The notes: a model not told the origin generated them from the letters alone. A stretch of 64,000 nt of DNA from Allobosea sp. UNC402CLCol (GCF_000745475.1 NZ_JQJJ01000014.1:62001-126000); one strand, 5' to 3'; shown: positions 8,865 to 18,812, numbered from the stretch's first letter. Program-made: numbers and translations.

Positions 8865-9314
8865 CTACAATCGCGGCAGCACGACGCGGCGATTTTCGAT
8901 CAGAAAGCGATTCAAGCCGGCGATGTAAGTCTCTGGCAGGGCGAAATGTTTCGCCCCAGTGATGATCGCTTCCATGTAGCCCGGCTTCGGCTTTCCCGGA
9001 TCGCCCGAACGGCCGATATAGATCAGCGCGCGCTTGGCGCCGCCGGGCACGATCACTGGCTGGCTGATCTTGACGTAAAGGCCGCTGGCGATGTCCTCGA
9101 ACTTGTCGAGCGCGCGGATGTCACTGAGCGAGCAATCCCACAGCACGCCATGGACCTCCTCGCGCGGATCGCGGATCGCCGAGGCATAGCCGTCGCGCGT
9201 GACGATGAAGCGGTGGCGGGGCAAGCGGGCCGGGCCGAGCGGCCGGGAGTTCGGGCAGCGCCGCGCCATCCCGTCCGGATCCATGTTGAGGCCGTAGGCG
9301 AAGTAAAGGGGCAT
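8865..9314 (-). CDS. Gamma-glutamylcyclotransferase-like (AIG2/GGCT) protein
   Basis: 149 residues starting PLYFAYGLNMDPDGMARRCP, the classic GGCT opening in which the YGxNM loop binds the gamma-glutamyl moiety. The acidic residue expected near the middle is present in LDKFEDIASGLYVK. The family releases 5-oxoproline from gamma-glutamyl compounds, though many bacterial members are untested. An in-frame GTG at 9332 overlaps the TGA of ivd (GTGA), so translation may be coupled; ATG 9314 fits the family start and has AGAGGG upstream. It is co-directional with and downstream of ivd. Confidence 0.78.
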   Translation of the reverse strand: MPLYFAYGLNMDPDGMARRCPNSRPLGPARLPRHRFIVTRDGYASAIRDPREEVHGVLWDCSLSDIRALDKFEDIASGLYVKISQPVIVPGGAKRALIYIGRSGDPGKPKPGYMEAIITGAKHFALPETYIAGLNRFLIENRRVVLPRL

Positions 9315-9328
9315 GAAGCCCTCTAGCC

Positions 9329-10501
<1,173 letters not shown>

Positions 10502-10676
10502 GGCGGAACCTCCCGGCGGGTCGTGGGGAGCGAGGCTCCCTTGCCGTCGTTATAGCCGGACCGACGCGGGGCGTCAGTGCGCAGCCGCGCCCGACGCGGT
10601 TTGGCGTGATGCCGTGCCGGGCTGCGTGCGACCCCTCATCCGCCCCGGCCCATCGCCGGTGGAGGCTTCGCTATTG

Positions 10677-10704
10677 CATATCCTATCCAGGGGGATAGGA
10701 TATG
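10677..10704. promoter_or_regulatory. Perfect 12-bp inverted repeat, probable DmeR operator
   Basis: The arms CATATCCTATCC (10677-10688) and GGATAGGATATG (10693-10704) are exact reverse complements around AGGG, so the site carries a G tract flanked by A/T-G/C steps, like RcnR/DmeR-type operators. It ends 4 bp before the start codon of the RcnR/CsoR-family gene. Binding would therefore block both promoter exit and ribosome access. The perfect 24-bp match makes chance improbable. Identification as the DmeR site rests on position and family knowledge. Confidence 0.75.
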
Positions 10705-10708
10705 GGCC

Positions 10709-10975
10709 ATGAGCCACGCCATGGATCCCGACATCATCAACCGCCTGCGCCGCGCGCAGGGCCATCTCGGCACGGTCGTGGGGATGGTCGAGGCGGGCAG
10801 GGCGGTTCCTGACGTGGTGCAGCAGCTCCAAGCCGTCGAGAAGGCGCTGGAGAAGGTCAAGTCGCTGCTGATCTTCGACCATATCGAGCATCACCTGTTC
10901 GACCATGCCCAGGCGACGACGCCGGAGGCGCGCCGCTCGATCGAGGAGCTCAAGGCCCTCACCAAATATCTCTGA
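10709..10975 (+). CDS. dmeR: Metal-sensing repressor of the RcnR/CsoR family (DmeR-like)
   Basis: An 88-residue all-helical repressor. Relative to RcnR, His3 (MSH), and the two His in FDHIEHHL match the nickel/cobalt ligands His60 and His64. The conserved Cys35 is missing: the aligned segment reads RAVPDVVQQLQAV. So this is a Cys-less variant whose metal site must differ from that of RcnR or CsoR. It sits directly after a perfect inverted repeat and is followed, 17 bp on, by a DmeF-type exporter. Release from DNA on Ni(II) or Co(II) binding would derepress the exporter. Start ATG 10709 keeps the His at position 3. Confidence 0.85.
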   Translation: MSHAMDPDIINRLRRAQGHLGTVVGMVEAGRAVPDVVQQLQAVEKALEKVKSLLIFDHIEHHLFDHAQATTPEARRSIEELKALTKYL

Positions 10976-10992
10976 CCGTGCGGAGCGAACCG

Positions 10993-11958
10993 ATGTCGGC
11001 TGCGAACAGCTTTCCCGCCCAGCACCAGCATGTCTTCCTCGGCAGCGAGCACGAGCGCCACGAGCGCCGGACCTGGCTTGTCGTCGGCCTGACGACCGTG
11101 ATGATGGTCGCTGAAATCGTTGCCGGTACGGTCTTCGGCTCGATGGCCCTCGTCGCCGATGGCTGGCACATGTCGACCCATGCGGCGGCGCTCGGTATCG
11201 CCGCCTTCGCCTATCGCTTCGCGCGGCAGCATGCGCATGACCGCCGCTTCAGCTTTGGAACGGGCAAACTAGGCGATCTCGCCGCCTTCGCCAGCGCCCT
11301 GCTCCTCATGTTCATCGCGCTCGCGGTCGCCGGGGAATCGGCGCTGCGGCTCTACGCGCCGGTTGCGATCGATTTTACCCAGGCGACCGCGATCGCGGCG
11401 CTTGGGCTCGCGGTCAATCTGGCAAGCGCCTGGCTGCTCAGGGACGGGCACGACCATCACGGCCACGGGCACCACCACCATGATCACGACGATCACCACC
11501 ACGGCCATCATTCCCATGGCGGCCATGGCGCGGATATCAATCTGCGCGCGGCCTATATGCATGTCATCGCCGATGCCTTCACCTCTGTCCTGGCGATCGC
11601 GGCGCTGCTCGGCGGGCGGTATTATGGCTGGGTCTGGCTCGATCCGCTGATCGGGATCGTCGGCGCCGGCGTGATCGCGCATTGGTCCGTCGGGCTGCTG
11701 CGTCGTTCCGGGGCCGTGCTGCTCGACACGGTGCCGGATGAGGCGCTGGCGAAGCGCATCGGCGAGCGGCTCGCCGCCGAGGGCGCGGAGGTCGCCGACC
11801 TACATCTCTGGCAGGTCGGGCCCGGGCATCGCAGCGCCATCGTCTCGGTCGTGACCGGCCAGCCGAAATCACCCTCGGCCTACAAGGCGCTGCTTGCCGA
11901 CCTGCCGACGTTGTCGCATGTCACTGTCGAGGTGAATACGCGGCCAGCCGCCGTGTGA
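10993..11958 (+). CDS. dmeF: DmeF-type cation diffusion facilitator, Co/Ni exporter
   Basis: A 321-residue inner-membrane CDF antiporter. The family opening HQHVFLGSEHERHERRTW, the TM2 metal motif ADGWHMSTHAAAL and the TM5 segment VIADAFTSVLAI are DmeF-like. Between TM4 and TM5 lies a His-rich loop of about 28 residues, mostly H, D and G, thought to bind metal. A cytoplasmic C-terminal domain follows (LLDTVPDEALAKRI onward). DmeF exports mainly cobalt and nickel. ATG 10993 fits the family N terminus; GTG 10978 is an alternative. It is controlled with the upstream repressor gene from a promoter overlapping the inverted repeat. Confidence 0.92.
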   Translation: MSAANSFPAQHQHVFLGSEHERHERRTWLVVGLTTVMMVAEIVAGTVFGSMALVADGWHMSTHAAALGIAAFAYRFARQHAHDRRFSFGTGKLGDLAAFASALLLMFIALAVAGESALRLYAPVAIDFTQATAIAALGLAVNLASAWLLRDGHDHHGHGHHHHDHDDHHHGHHSHGGHGADINLRAAYMHVIADAFTSVLAIAALLGGRYYGWVWLDPLIGIVGAGVIAHWSVGLLRRSGAVLLDTVPDEALAKRIGERLAAEGAEVADLHLWQVGPGHRSAIVSVVTGQPKSPSAYKALLADLPTLSHVTVEVNTRPAAV

Positions 11959-11980
11959 AGCCTTTGCGCGGCAGCGCGGC

Positions 11981-12973
11981 TCAGTCGCCGATCACGCCGC
12001 GGCGCCGCAGCAGGATGAGCGTCAGCAGCGCGGCGAGCATGCAGGCCAGCGACACATAGATCGCGCCGGCCTCGGACTCGACCCAGGGCAGCCCCTTCAC
12101 ATTGATGCCGAACAGGCCGGTGATGAAGGTCGCCGGCAGGAAGAGCGCGGTCAGGATCGACAAGACGTAGAGCTGCCGGTTGGTGCGGTTGGCCGAGCGG
12201 GCGGCGATCTCGTCCTGCAGCAGGCGGGCGCGATCCTGCACCGACTGGACGTCGTGATGCAGCGTGTCGACCCGTTGCAGCAGGCGCGCTGCGGTCGCCT
12301 TGACGGCATCGGGGGCGCTGCGGCCGGATTGCGTCTCGGCGAAGCGCCGGAACAGGACATGGAGGCCGCTGAGCTGCCGGTGCAGCCGCACGGCGGTGCG
12401 GCGGATCGCGCCGACGCGCTGCGGCCCGTCATGCAGCCGGTCCAGCAGGATCTGGTCCTCGACGCTGTCGGTTTCGTCGACGAGGCGCACGACGCTGTCG
12501 GTGATGTCGTCGATGATGTATTCGATGATCTGCTCGAAAAGCGCGCTCGGGCTCTCCGCCGGCTCGCCGCGATTCAGCGCCTCCGCCGTCATCCGGATCG
12601 AGTGCAGCGCCTCGCGCCGGCCGGTGAGCAGGAAGCTGTCGCCGATGATCCAGCGCAGCGCGCCGACGCTGTCCGACTTGTCGGCGATGCTGCGGATGAG
12701 GTCATGCGAGACGCCCCAGGCAAGCTGGGCCGAATGGTCGAGCCGCTGATGCGTTTCCTGCGAGAGGAGGGTTTCCTGCGCCGCGTCCGGCAGCTCCTGC
12801 TCGCCGATCCAGCTCTGTGCGCGGGTATGCACGAGGTCGAGATGCAGCCAGACGAAGCCTTCATCCGGGACGAGGTCGGGCAGGGTGTCGCGCGCGATCA
12901 GGCTGGGCCGGCCCTCGGTATCGAAACGATAGGCCCAGATGACGCCGGTTTGGGATTGCAGATCGGTCGGCAT
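11981..12973 (-). CDS. CorA-family divalent cation transporter (ZntB-like)
   Basis: 330 residues with the CorA architecture: an N-terminal alpha/beta cytoplasmic domain, a long helical region with DSVEDQILLDRLHDG, and two C-terminal membrane helices (about 268-290 and 300-322). The pore motif is GIN (LFGINVKGLPW), the ZntB version of the CorA GMN motif. ZntB proteins move zinc, CorA moves magnesium and cobalt. Placement next to dmeRF, convergently transcribed, gives a small metal-homeostasis patch, but direction and substrate cannot be read from sequence. Confidence 0.88.
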   Translation of the reverse strand: MPTDLQSQTGVIWAYRFDTEGRPSLIARDTLPDLVPDEGFVWLHLDLVHTRAQSWIGEQELPDAAQETLLSQETHQRLDHSAQLAWGVSHDLIRSIADKSDSVGALRWIIGDSFLLTGRREALHSIRMTAEALNRGEPAESPSALFEQIIEYIIDDITDSVVRLVDETDSVEDQILLDRLHDGPQRVGAIRRTAVRLHRQLSGLHVLFRRFAETQSGRSAPDAVKATAARLLQRVDTLHHDVQSVQDRARLLQDEIAARSANRTNRQLYVLSILTALFLPATFITGLFGINVKGLPWVESEAGAIYVSLACMLAALLTLILLRRRGVIGD

Positions 12974-13063
12974 CGTCGTTCGTCTCGATCACGGGCAGGG
13001 CTTGTGCGCGCGGCACAGGGCTCCGCCGATGTGACAGGGACGTGACGGCCGGCGCCGCCTGCT

Positions 13064-14029
13064 TCAATTGCGCCGGACGGAACCCGTCGTGCCGACGTCG
13101 CGACTATCCGCCGTGCGCGAGGGAATGCGGCCGGGCGGGGCGAATTTCAGCGTGGCGCCGCCAGCCGCCCTGGGCGCGCGCAGGCCTGCCGGCGTGGGAG
13201 GCGGCGTGCGTGCCGCGACCTTCGGCTCGCCGCCATGCCATTTGCGCAGCCCGATGTCGAAGCGCCCCTGCCGCCAGGCCTCGAATTCGCGCTCGCTGCC
13301 GAAGAAGGCGTTGCGGTCGACATCGCCGGCGATGCCGGGCACGCGGCCGGTGGTGGTGAACTGCCAGAACTCCCAGCGGTCGCGGGCATAGCGCTTCGCC
13401 AGCGGCGCGGCGGTCGAGCGCAGCCAGTAGGGATGGTCGTTGAACGCGCCTTCGAGCACGTCCTCGTGAAAATTGATGTCGGTGTAGATGATCGGCTTCT
13501 TGCCGGTGTGCTCGCGCAGCCCCTTGAGCATGATCTCGATCTTCGCGAGCGCATCCTCGCGCGAGACCCTGCGGGCGCATTGCGAGCCGTTCTGCCATTC
13601 GACGTCGAGCACCGGGGGCAATGCGTCGGGGTCGCGCGGAATGTGCTTCTTGATCCAGCGCACCTGTTCGGCGGCCGGGCGACACCACCAGACGAAGTGA
13701 TAGGCGCTGCGCGGGACGCCGTGCTTCTTCGCCTCGGCCCAGTTGCGGCGGAAATTGGGGTCGAGATGGTCGCCGCCTTCCGTCGCCTTGATGAAGGCGA
13801 AGCGCGTGCCGGCGCCCTTGACCTTCTCCCAGTCGATCTCGCCCTGCCAGCGCGAGACGTCGATGCCCTGGATGACCTTGCGGCGGGCGTCGCGCACGCC
13901 GTGATGCGGTGCGCTGTCGCCCTTCTTTGGATAGAGCGCGAAGACGGGCCCGGCCAGACAGGTGAGGGCCGTCAGAAAGGCGAAGGCTCCGAGATAGATC
14001 CTGCCGTGGGTCAGCTTGCGCGCCGGCAT
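13064..14029 (-). CDS. Glycoside hydrolase family 25 (muramidase) protein, secreted
   Basis: 321 residues. An N-terminal hydrophobic segment (IYLGAFAFLTALTCLAG) acts as signal peptide or anchor. The GH25 domain follows with GIDVSRWQGEIDW, IKATEGGDH and the catalytic PVLDVEW (Asp-x-Glu), ending in DRNAFFGSE. GH25 enzymes hydrolyse the N-acetylmuramic acid glycosidic bond. The C-terminal 70 residues are Pro/Arg-rich and low complexity. AGGAGA 7 bp before ATG 14029 decides the start. A second GH25 gene stands upstream in the same direction. No phage genes are near, so a host cell-wall role is likelier than a phage lysin. Confidence 0.88.
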   Translation of the reverse strand: MPARKLTHGRIYLGAFAFLTALTCLAGPVFALYPKKGDSAPHHGVRDARRKVIQGIDVSRWQGEIDWEKVKGAGTRFAFIKATEGGDHLDPNFRRNWAEAKKHGVPRSAYHFVWWCRPAAEQVRWIKKHIPRDPDALPPVLDVEWQNGSQCARRVSREDALAKIEIMLKGLREHTGKKPIIYTDINFHEDVLEGAFNDHPYWLRSTAAPLAKRYARDRWEFWQFTTTGRVPGIAGDVDRNAFFGSEREFEAWRQGRFDIGLRKWHGGEPKVAARTPPPTPAGLRAPRAAGGATLKFAPPGRIPSRTADSRDVGTTGSVRRN

Positions 14030-14241
14030 GTGTTTCTCCTGCATCACAGGTCCAGATGCGGAGAGCGTGGTTAAGCGGCGGTTAGAATTGCCCGGCAATC
14101 GCAGGATGTTTTTCAGCTTTGGTTAACCGGCGGGATTCGCGCGGCGTGGCAGGGCTGCTGCGTGCTGTTTTTTTGGGGAAAAGACGCGTCATCGCGGGTC
14201 AAGTCGGAATGACGGTGCGCCTCTGACGGCGTCCGGCAGCC

Positions 14242-15225
14242 TCAGTCCGAAATGCTCTGGTCGCCTAGAGGCTGGAAGGCCGAGGCCATCGGCGGCACGC
14301 CGCCAGGAATGCGCGCCATCGGCACGTCCTCCGGGTCCTCGTTCGGAAGCGGGGCGGGAGCGGGAGAGAACGGGCCGGGCGCCACGGGGATCGGGGTTGG
14401 CGCCGCGGGATGATCCGGCCCGGGACTCGGCTGCGGCGGCACAGGCTTGCGCTTCTCCCAGCGGCGGGTGGCGATGTCGTATTCGCCCTGCAGCCAGCCG
14501 ATGAACTGCCCTTCGTTGCCGAAGAAGGCGTTGCGGTCGACATCTCCGCGAATGCCCGGGACTTTGGCCGTGGTGGTGAACTGCCAGATCGCCCAGGGAC
14601 GGTTCTGGTAGCGGGTCTCGGGCTTCGCCGCCGTCGAGCGGATCCAGTAGGGGTAGTCGTTGAACTGGCCTTCCAGCACCTCCTTGTGGAAGGTGATGTC
14701 GGTGTAGATCACCGGCTTCTTGCCGGTGAGCTGCTCGAGCTCGGTGAGCATGAGCTGGATCTTCTCCAGCGCCAGCTCGCGGCTGACCTTCTGCGGGCAG
14801 GTCTTGGAATGGCCGTTCCATTCGACGTCGAGCACCGGCGGCAAGGCGTCGGGATCGTTCGGGATCTGCTGCTTGAACCAGAGCGCCTGCTCATGGGCCG
14901 GGCGGCACCAATAGACGAAATGATAGGCGCCGCGGGCGATGCCGGCGCGGCGCGCGCCGTCCCAGTTGCGCTGGAAGGCCGGGTCGATGTGGTCGCCGCC
15001 CTCTGTCGCCTTCATGTAGACGAAGCGGATGCCGGAGGCGCGCACCGCAGACCAGTCGATGTCACCCTGCCAGCGCGACACGTCGATGCCGTGGATCGGG
15101 TAGCTGTGCGCCTCGACGACGCCGGCATGCGGGCGCCGGTCACCGGCGGTGTCGAGCGCCACGCAGCCGCCAAGGACCGCAACGGCGGCGGCAGCCAGAA
15201 GAGGCAGGATGCGGATGCGTGACAT
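14242..15225 (-). CDS. Glycoside hydrolase family 25 lipoprotein
   Basis: 327 residues. The N terminus MSRIRILPLLAAAAVAVLGG precedes Cys21, a good lipobox (LGGC), so the product is probably an anchored lipoprotein. The GH25 domain (about residues 45-235) has GIDVSRWQGDIDW, MKATEGGDH, PVLDVEW and DVDRNAFFGN, closely parallel to the neighbouring GH25 gene along its whole length, which points to an old tandem duplication. The C-terminal 70 residues are Pro-rich, possibly a flexible linker. An in-frame GTG at 15261 would bury the lipobox, so 15225 is chosen. About 210 bp separate the two paralogues. Confidence 0.87.
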   Translation of the reverse strand: MSRIRILPLLAAAAVAVLGGCVALDTAGDRRPHAGVVEAHSYPIHGIDVSRWQGDIDWSAVRASGIRFVYMKATEGGDHIDPAFQRNWDGARRAGIARGAYHFVYWCRPAHEQALWFKQQIPNDPDALPPVLDVEWNGHSKTCPQKVSRELALEKIQLMLTELEQLTGKKPVIYTDITFHKEVLEGQFNDYPYWIRSTAAKPETRYQNRPWAIWQFTTTAKVPGIRGDVDRNAFFGNEGQFIGWLQGEYDIATRRWEKRKPVPPQPSPGPDHPAAPTPIPVAPGPFSPAPAPLPNEDPEDVPMARIPGGVPPMASAFQPLGDQSISD

Positions 15226-15350
15226 GCGGGGAGCGGTATTCTCGGGGATCAGACGAGACACGTTGATGACCGATTTACGTTACCAAAGTTCTGACGCCTG
15301 TCAGCCCGGAACGGTGCAGCCTGGGACGAATCGAGCATGAGGCCGGAAAC

Positions 15351-15382
15351 GCGAACGGCGACCCGAGAGGGTCGCCGTTCGC
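15351..15382 (-). terminator. Hairpin downstream of tRNA-Leu
   Basis: A perfect 14-bp stem (15351-15364 with 15369-15382) closed by a GAGA loop lies 20 bp beyond the 3' end of the tRNA gene on its strand. It is strong and GC-rich, but only a short T run follows. It most likely ends or processes the tRNA transcript and shields the GH25 gene beyond it. Confidence 0.6.
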
Positions 15383-15401
15383 TGGACTTATCGTCCGAAT
15401 T

Positions 15402-15486
15402 TGGTGCGGTCGAGAGGACTCGAACCTCCACGGGTCTCCCCGCTACCACCTCAAGGTAGTGCGTCTACCAGTTCCGCCACGACCGC
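15402..15486 (-). tRNA. tRNA-Leu (anticodon GAG)
   Basis: 85 nt. The acceptor stem GCGGTCG pairs with CGACCGC, the D-loop carries GGTAGACGC, the anticodon loop reads CTTGAGG giving anticodon GAG for CTC/CTT leucine codons, a long class II variable arm is present, and the T-loop is TTCGAGT. The CCA end is encoded. No integrase or duplicated tRNA end is next to it. Confidence 0.97.
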
Positions 15487-15529
15487 AGCTCTGTTCCAGT
15501 TGCGGGCGGTGCAACCAGGGAGCGGCGCC

Positions 15530-15558
15530 GATCTAGCAAATCGAATCCGCCGCCACAA
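15530..15558 (-). promoter_or_regulatory. Candidate promoter of tRNA-Leu
   Basis: On the minus strand TTGTGG (15558-15553), a 17-bp spacer and TAGATC (15535-15530) precede the tRNA 5' end by about 43 bp. The pattern resembles alphaproteobacterial sigma-70 promoters of stable RNA genes, which often have CTAGA-like -10 elements. Proposed from sequence and spacing only. Confidence 0.4.
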
Positions 15559-15611
15559 GAGCATCACTGTGGAAAAGCGACGCGCGCCGCATTTTCCTGA
15601 AAAAAGAGGGG

Positions 15612-15881
15612 TCAGGCCGCCTCGGCGACGCTCTGGAGTGTGTAGACGGTGGGGCGCTTCAGCATCTGGGTGATCTCGACGGAGATGCGCGCGCCGCTGA
15701 CCACGACGATTCCCTTGGCGAAGGGGTGGTTGTTGGCGAGAATCTGGACCTCGTCCATCTCGCTGGCATTGAGCTCGATGATGGCGCCGCGGCCGAGTCG
15801 CAGCAGCTTGTAGATCGGCATCTGGGTCTGCCCCAGCACAACGGTAAGCTCGACAGGAACGAGATCGAGATCGGTCTTCAA
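15612..15881 (-). CDS. Single-domain FliN/SpoA-like protein (TTG start)
   Basis: 89 residues forming one SpoA (surface presentation of antigens) domain: DLVPVELTVVLGQTQMPI, then LLRLGRGAIIELNASEMDEVQILANN and VSGARISVEIT (quoted in parts), the pattern of the FliN C-terminal domain. The full-length FliN N-terminal extension is missing. The only start with a ribosome site is TTG 15881, six bases after GGAGG. No flagellar gene is nearby. It could be a second FliN for the motor C-ring or a stand-alone regulator. It lies divergent from lipB, downstream of nothing co-directional. Confidence 0.72.
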   Translation of the reverse strand: MKTDLDLVPVELTVVLGQTQMPIYKLLRLGRGAIIELNASEMDEVQILANNHPFAKGIVVVSGARISVEITQMLKRPTVYTLQSVAEAA

Positions 15882-16016
15882 GTCCTGCCTCCGGAACCCT
15901 ACTTCAGAATTGGACCAGCGAAACTTGCCTGCCGGCGGCTTTTGGGCGCAAGAGGCTCGGTCATGGTCAGCCGGCAGAAACCGGCCCGTAAACTTTGGAC
16001 GGAACATGGTTAAGCC

Positions 16017-16721
16017 ATGGTGAATATGCGGGATGCGCTGGCGGTTTCCTTCCTGCCGGAAGCGGGCGCCGAGCCGGTGGAATGGGTCGTGGCCGAAGGG
16101 CTGACGGGCTATGACGAGGCGGTCGCCGAGATGGAGGCGCGCGCCGGGTTGATCGCCGACGGGCAGGCGCGCGAGCGCGTCTGGCTGGTCGAGCATCCAC
16201 CGCTTTACACCGCCGGCACCTCGGCGCGCGACGAGGACCTGATCGCGCCGGAGCGATTCCCGGTGTTCCGCTCGGGGCGGGGCGGGCAGTTCACCTATCA
16301 CGGCCCCGGCCAGCGCGTGGCCTATGTCATGCTCGACCTGAAGCGTCGCCAGCCGGATCTGCGCCGCTTCGTCGCTGCGCTGGAGGGCTGGCTGATCGGC
16401 GCGCTCGACGATGTCAACATTCGTGGCGAACGGCGCGAGGATCGCGTCGGCGTCTGGGTGCGCCGGCCGGAACGGGGCGAGGGTGTCGAGGACAAGATCG
16501 CCGCCATCGGCATCCGTGTGCGCCGCTGGGTCTCGTTCCACGGCATCTCGTTCAATGTCGATCCCGATCTCTCCCATTTCGACGGCATCGTGCCTTGCGG
16601 CGTCAGCCGGCACGGCGTGACCTCGCTGGTCGATCTCGGCTTGCCGGTGACGATGCCGGAGGCCGATTCGGTGCTGCGCGAAGCCTTCGAGCGGGTCTTC
16701 GGCCCAACCGTCTCGGCCTGA
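16017..16721 (+). CDS. lipB: Octanoyl-[acyl-carrier-protein]:protein N-octanoyltransferase
   Basis: 234 residues. LipB moves octanoate from acyl carrier protein to lipoyl domains of 2-oxoacid dehydrogenases and GcvH. The family signature [20 protein letters not shown] (residues about 88-107) is intact. The catalytic Cys is in [16 protein letters not shown] and the catalytic Lys in [19 protein letters not shown]. Alternative in-frame ATG at 16026 is possible. lipA is not in the window. It is a single gene with a short AT-containing upstream region shared with the FliN-like gene. Confidence 0.95.
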   Translation: MVNMRDALAVSFLPEAGAEPVEWVVAEGLTGYDEAVAEMEARAGLIADGQARERVWLVEHPPLYTAGTSARDEDLIAPERFPVFRSGRGGQFTYHGPGQRVAYVMLDLKRRQPDLRRFVAALEGWLIGALDDVNIRGERREDRVGVWVRRPERGEGVEDKIAAIGIRVRRWVSFHGISFNVDPDLSHFDGIVPCGVSRHGVTSLVDLGLPVTMPEADSVLREAFERVFGPTVSA

Positions 16722-16887
16722 TTTACCTTTCGTTAGCCATGCAAACCCATGCTCGGCCCGGTCAGAGCCTGGCCGCGATGCGCCTGCATGGGCGCGTTGG
16801 CGGCCCGGCTTTCGGTGATGCATCGGGCTGCTGAGACAGGCGGATTTCGCTTTTCGGCCTGATGCCTCGAGCAAAAGGGGACGAATT

Positions 16888-17088
16888 ATGCGAGCCATTC
16901 TTCTCGCAAGCTGCCTTGCGACGCTGCTCGCGGCCTGCAACACCACCGACCAGCGCATCGCCGGCGCGGCCGCGGGAGCGGGGGCGGGCGCGCTTGTCGG
17001 CGGACCGATCGGCGCCGTGGCGGGCGGAGCCATCGGCGCGGTCGCGGCGCCCAGCGTAACCGGGTCGATCAACAAGGCCAGCGAGTAA
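16888..17088 (+). CDS. Small glycine-zipper lipoprotein
   Basis: 66 residues. The start ATG follows AAGGGGACG. The N terminus [16 protein letters not shown] is a lipoprotein signal with Cys17 as the modified residue. The rest is a glycine-zipper stretch with repeated [11 protein letters not shown] and GGAIGAV units, as in small outer-membrane-associated lipoproteins of alphaproteobacteria. Function unknown; perhaps envelope stability. It ends 116 bp before the mccB start. Confidence 0.7.
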   Translation: MRAILLASCLATLLAACNTTDQRIAGAAAGAGAGALVGGPIGAVAGGAIGAVAAPSVTGSINKASE

Positions 17089-17204
17089 GATCATCCTTCG
17101 GCGCGGATTTGCATGGTCGCGTCCGTGCGTCCGCGCCGGTTGGCGTTTGCCCGGCGCCGCGCCATAACGCTCCCGAGAAGGCTGAAGTCTCAAGGAGCGC
17201 GCCC

Positions 17205-18812
17205 GTGCCGGTCATCGAAAGCAAGGTCGACCTGAATGCGGCCGAGACGCGGGCGAATGCCGAAGCCTGGGCCGGGCTGCGCGACGAATTGCAGGAGCGC
17301 CGCGCTACCGCCGCGCTCGGCGGCAATACGCGGTCCCGCGAGCGCCACACGGCGCGCGGCAAGCTGCTGCCTCGCGAGCGCGTGCTGCGGCTGACCGATC
17401 CAGGTTCGCCCTTCCTCGAGATCGGTTCGCTCGCCGCCTTCGGCATGTATGAGGGCGATGTCCATGCCGCCGGCATGATCGCGGGAATCGGGCGTGTCGC
17501 CGGCCGCGAATGCATGATCGTCTGCAACGATGCGACGATCAAAGGCGGCACCTACTATCCGCTAACGGTCAAGAAGCATCTGCGGGCGCAGGAGATCGCG
17601 CGCGAGAATCGCTTGCCCTGCATCTATCTCGTCGACTCCGGCGGCGCGAACCTGCCGCACCAGACCGAGGTCTTTCCGGATCGCGAGCATTTCGGCCGCA
17701 TCTTCTACAATCAGGCGACGCTTTCGGCCGAAGGTATCCCGCAGGTCGCGGTGGTGATGGGTTCCTGCACCGCCGGCGGCGCCTATGTGCCGGCCATGTC
17801 GGACGAGACGATCATCGTCAGGAAGCAGGGCACTATTTTCCTGGGCGGTCCGCCGCTGGTGAAGGCCGCGACCGGCGAGGTCGTCTCGGCCGAGGATCTC
17901 GGCGGCGCCGATGTCCATGCAAGGCTCTCGGGCGTCGCCGATCACTATGCCGGCGACGACACCCATGCGCTCGCCATCGCCCGGCGGATCGCCGGCAACC
18001 TCAACAGCGTGAAGCGGCCGGACATCGACATCGCCGAGCCGGTCGAGCCCCTCTATGATCCGGCCGAGCTCGAAGCCGTCGTGCCCACCGATCTCAAGAA
18101 GCAGTACGATATCCGCGAGGTGATCGCGCGGCTGGTCGACGGCTCGGAATTCGACGAGTTCAAGAAGCTCTACGGTACGACCTTGGTGACGGGCTTCGCC
18201 CGCATCCACGGCATCCCGGTCGGAATCATCGCCAATAACGGCATCCTGTTCTCGGAAAGCGCGCTGAAGGGCGCGCATTTCATCGAACTGTGCTGCCAGA
18301 GGCGGATCCCACTGCTCTTCCTGCAGAACATCACCGGCTTCATGGTCGGGCGCGATGTCGAGACGCGCGGCATCGCCAAGGACGGCGCGAAGCTCGTCAC
18401 GGCGGTGGCCTCGGCGCGCGTGCCGAAGGTCACCGTGCTGGTCGGCGGCTCCTTCGGCGCCGGCAATTACGGCATGTGCGGGCGGGCCTATTCGCCGCGC
18501 TTCCTCTTCACCTGGCCGAATTCGCGCATCTCGGTGATGGGCGGCGAGCAGGCTGCGAGCGTGCTGGCCACCGTGCGCCGCGACAATATCGAAGCCGAGG
18601 GCAAGAACTGGTCGGCGGTGGAGGAGGAGGCCTTCAAGGCGCCGATCCGCAGCAATTACGAGGAAGAAGGCTCGCCCTATTTTGCCACGGCGCGGCTCTG
18701 GGATGACGGCATCATCCTGCCCTCGGAGACGCGCCGGGTGCTGGCGCTGGCCTTCTCGGCGACGCTCAACGCGGAGATTCCCGAGACGAGATTCGGCGTG
18801 TTCCGGATGTGA
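17205..18812 (+). CDS. mccB: Methylcrotonyl-CoA carboxylase, carboxyltransferase (beta) subunit
   Basis: 535 residues, the length of LiuB-type subunits. It transfers carboxyl from biotin to 3-methylcrotonyl-CoA, making 3-methylglutaconyl-CoA in leucine breakdown. Two crotonase-like carboxyltransferase halves are seen: N-terminal with [19 protein letters not shown] and [18 protein letters not shown]-terminal with [15 protein letters not shown] and [18 protein letters not shown]. The absence of a propionyl-CoA carboxylase-type pattern and the presence of a matching biotin subunit nearby support MCC. GTG 17205 is chosen because AAGGAG ends 7 bp upstream. The biotin subunit mccA follows only after three other genes. 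Confidence 0.93.
   Translation: MPVIESKVDLNAAETRANAEAWAGLRDELQERRATAALGGNTRSRERHTARGKLLPRERVLRLTDPGSPFLEIGSLAAFGMYEGDVHAAGMIAGIGRVAGRECMIVCNDATIKGGTYYPLTVKKHLRAQEIARENRLPCIYLVDSGGANLPHQTEVFPDREHFGRIFYNQATLSAEGIPQVAVVMGSCTAGGAYVPAMSDETIIVRKQGTIFLGGPPLVKAATGEVVSAEDLGGADVHARLSGVADHYAGDDTHALAIARRIAGNLNSVKRPDIDIAEPVEPLYDPAELEAVVPTDLKKQYDIREVIARLVDGSEFDEFKKLYGTTLVTGFARIHGIPVGIIANNGILFSESALKGAHFIELCCQRRIPLLFLQNITGFMVGRDVETRGIAKDGAKLVTAVASARVPKVTVLVGGSFGAGNYGMCGRAYSPRFLFTWPNSRISVMGGEQAASVLATVRRDNIEAEGKNWSAVEEEAFKAPIRSNYEEEGSPYFATARLWDDGIILPSETRRVLALAFSATLNAEIPETRFGVFRM

Noticed and set aside
14160..14180. T run at 14167-14174 as a terminator
   Set aside because: No stable stem precedes it on the plus strand; on the minus strand it would be an A run. 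Probably incidental.
13064..15225. GH25 genes as endolysins of a prophage
   Set aside because: No holin, tail, capsid or integrase gene is nearby, and one protein has a lipobox.
15402..15486. tRNA-Leu as an integration site of a genomic island
   Set aside because: No integrase and no repeated copy of the tRNA 3' end seen in the flanking genes, which are ordinary.
15612..17075. A 487-residue minus-strand frame covering the FliN-like gene and lipB
   Set aside because: Only its last 89 codons are conserved (SpoA). The rest is antisense to lipB; the TTG with GGAGG at 15881 explains the real start.
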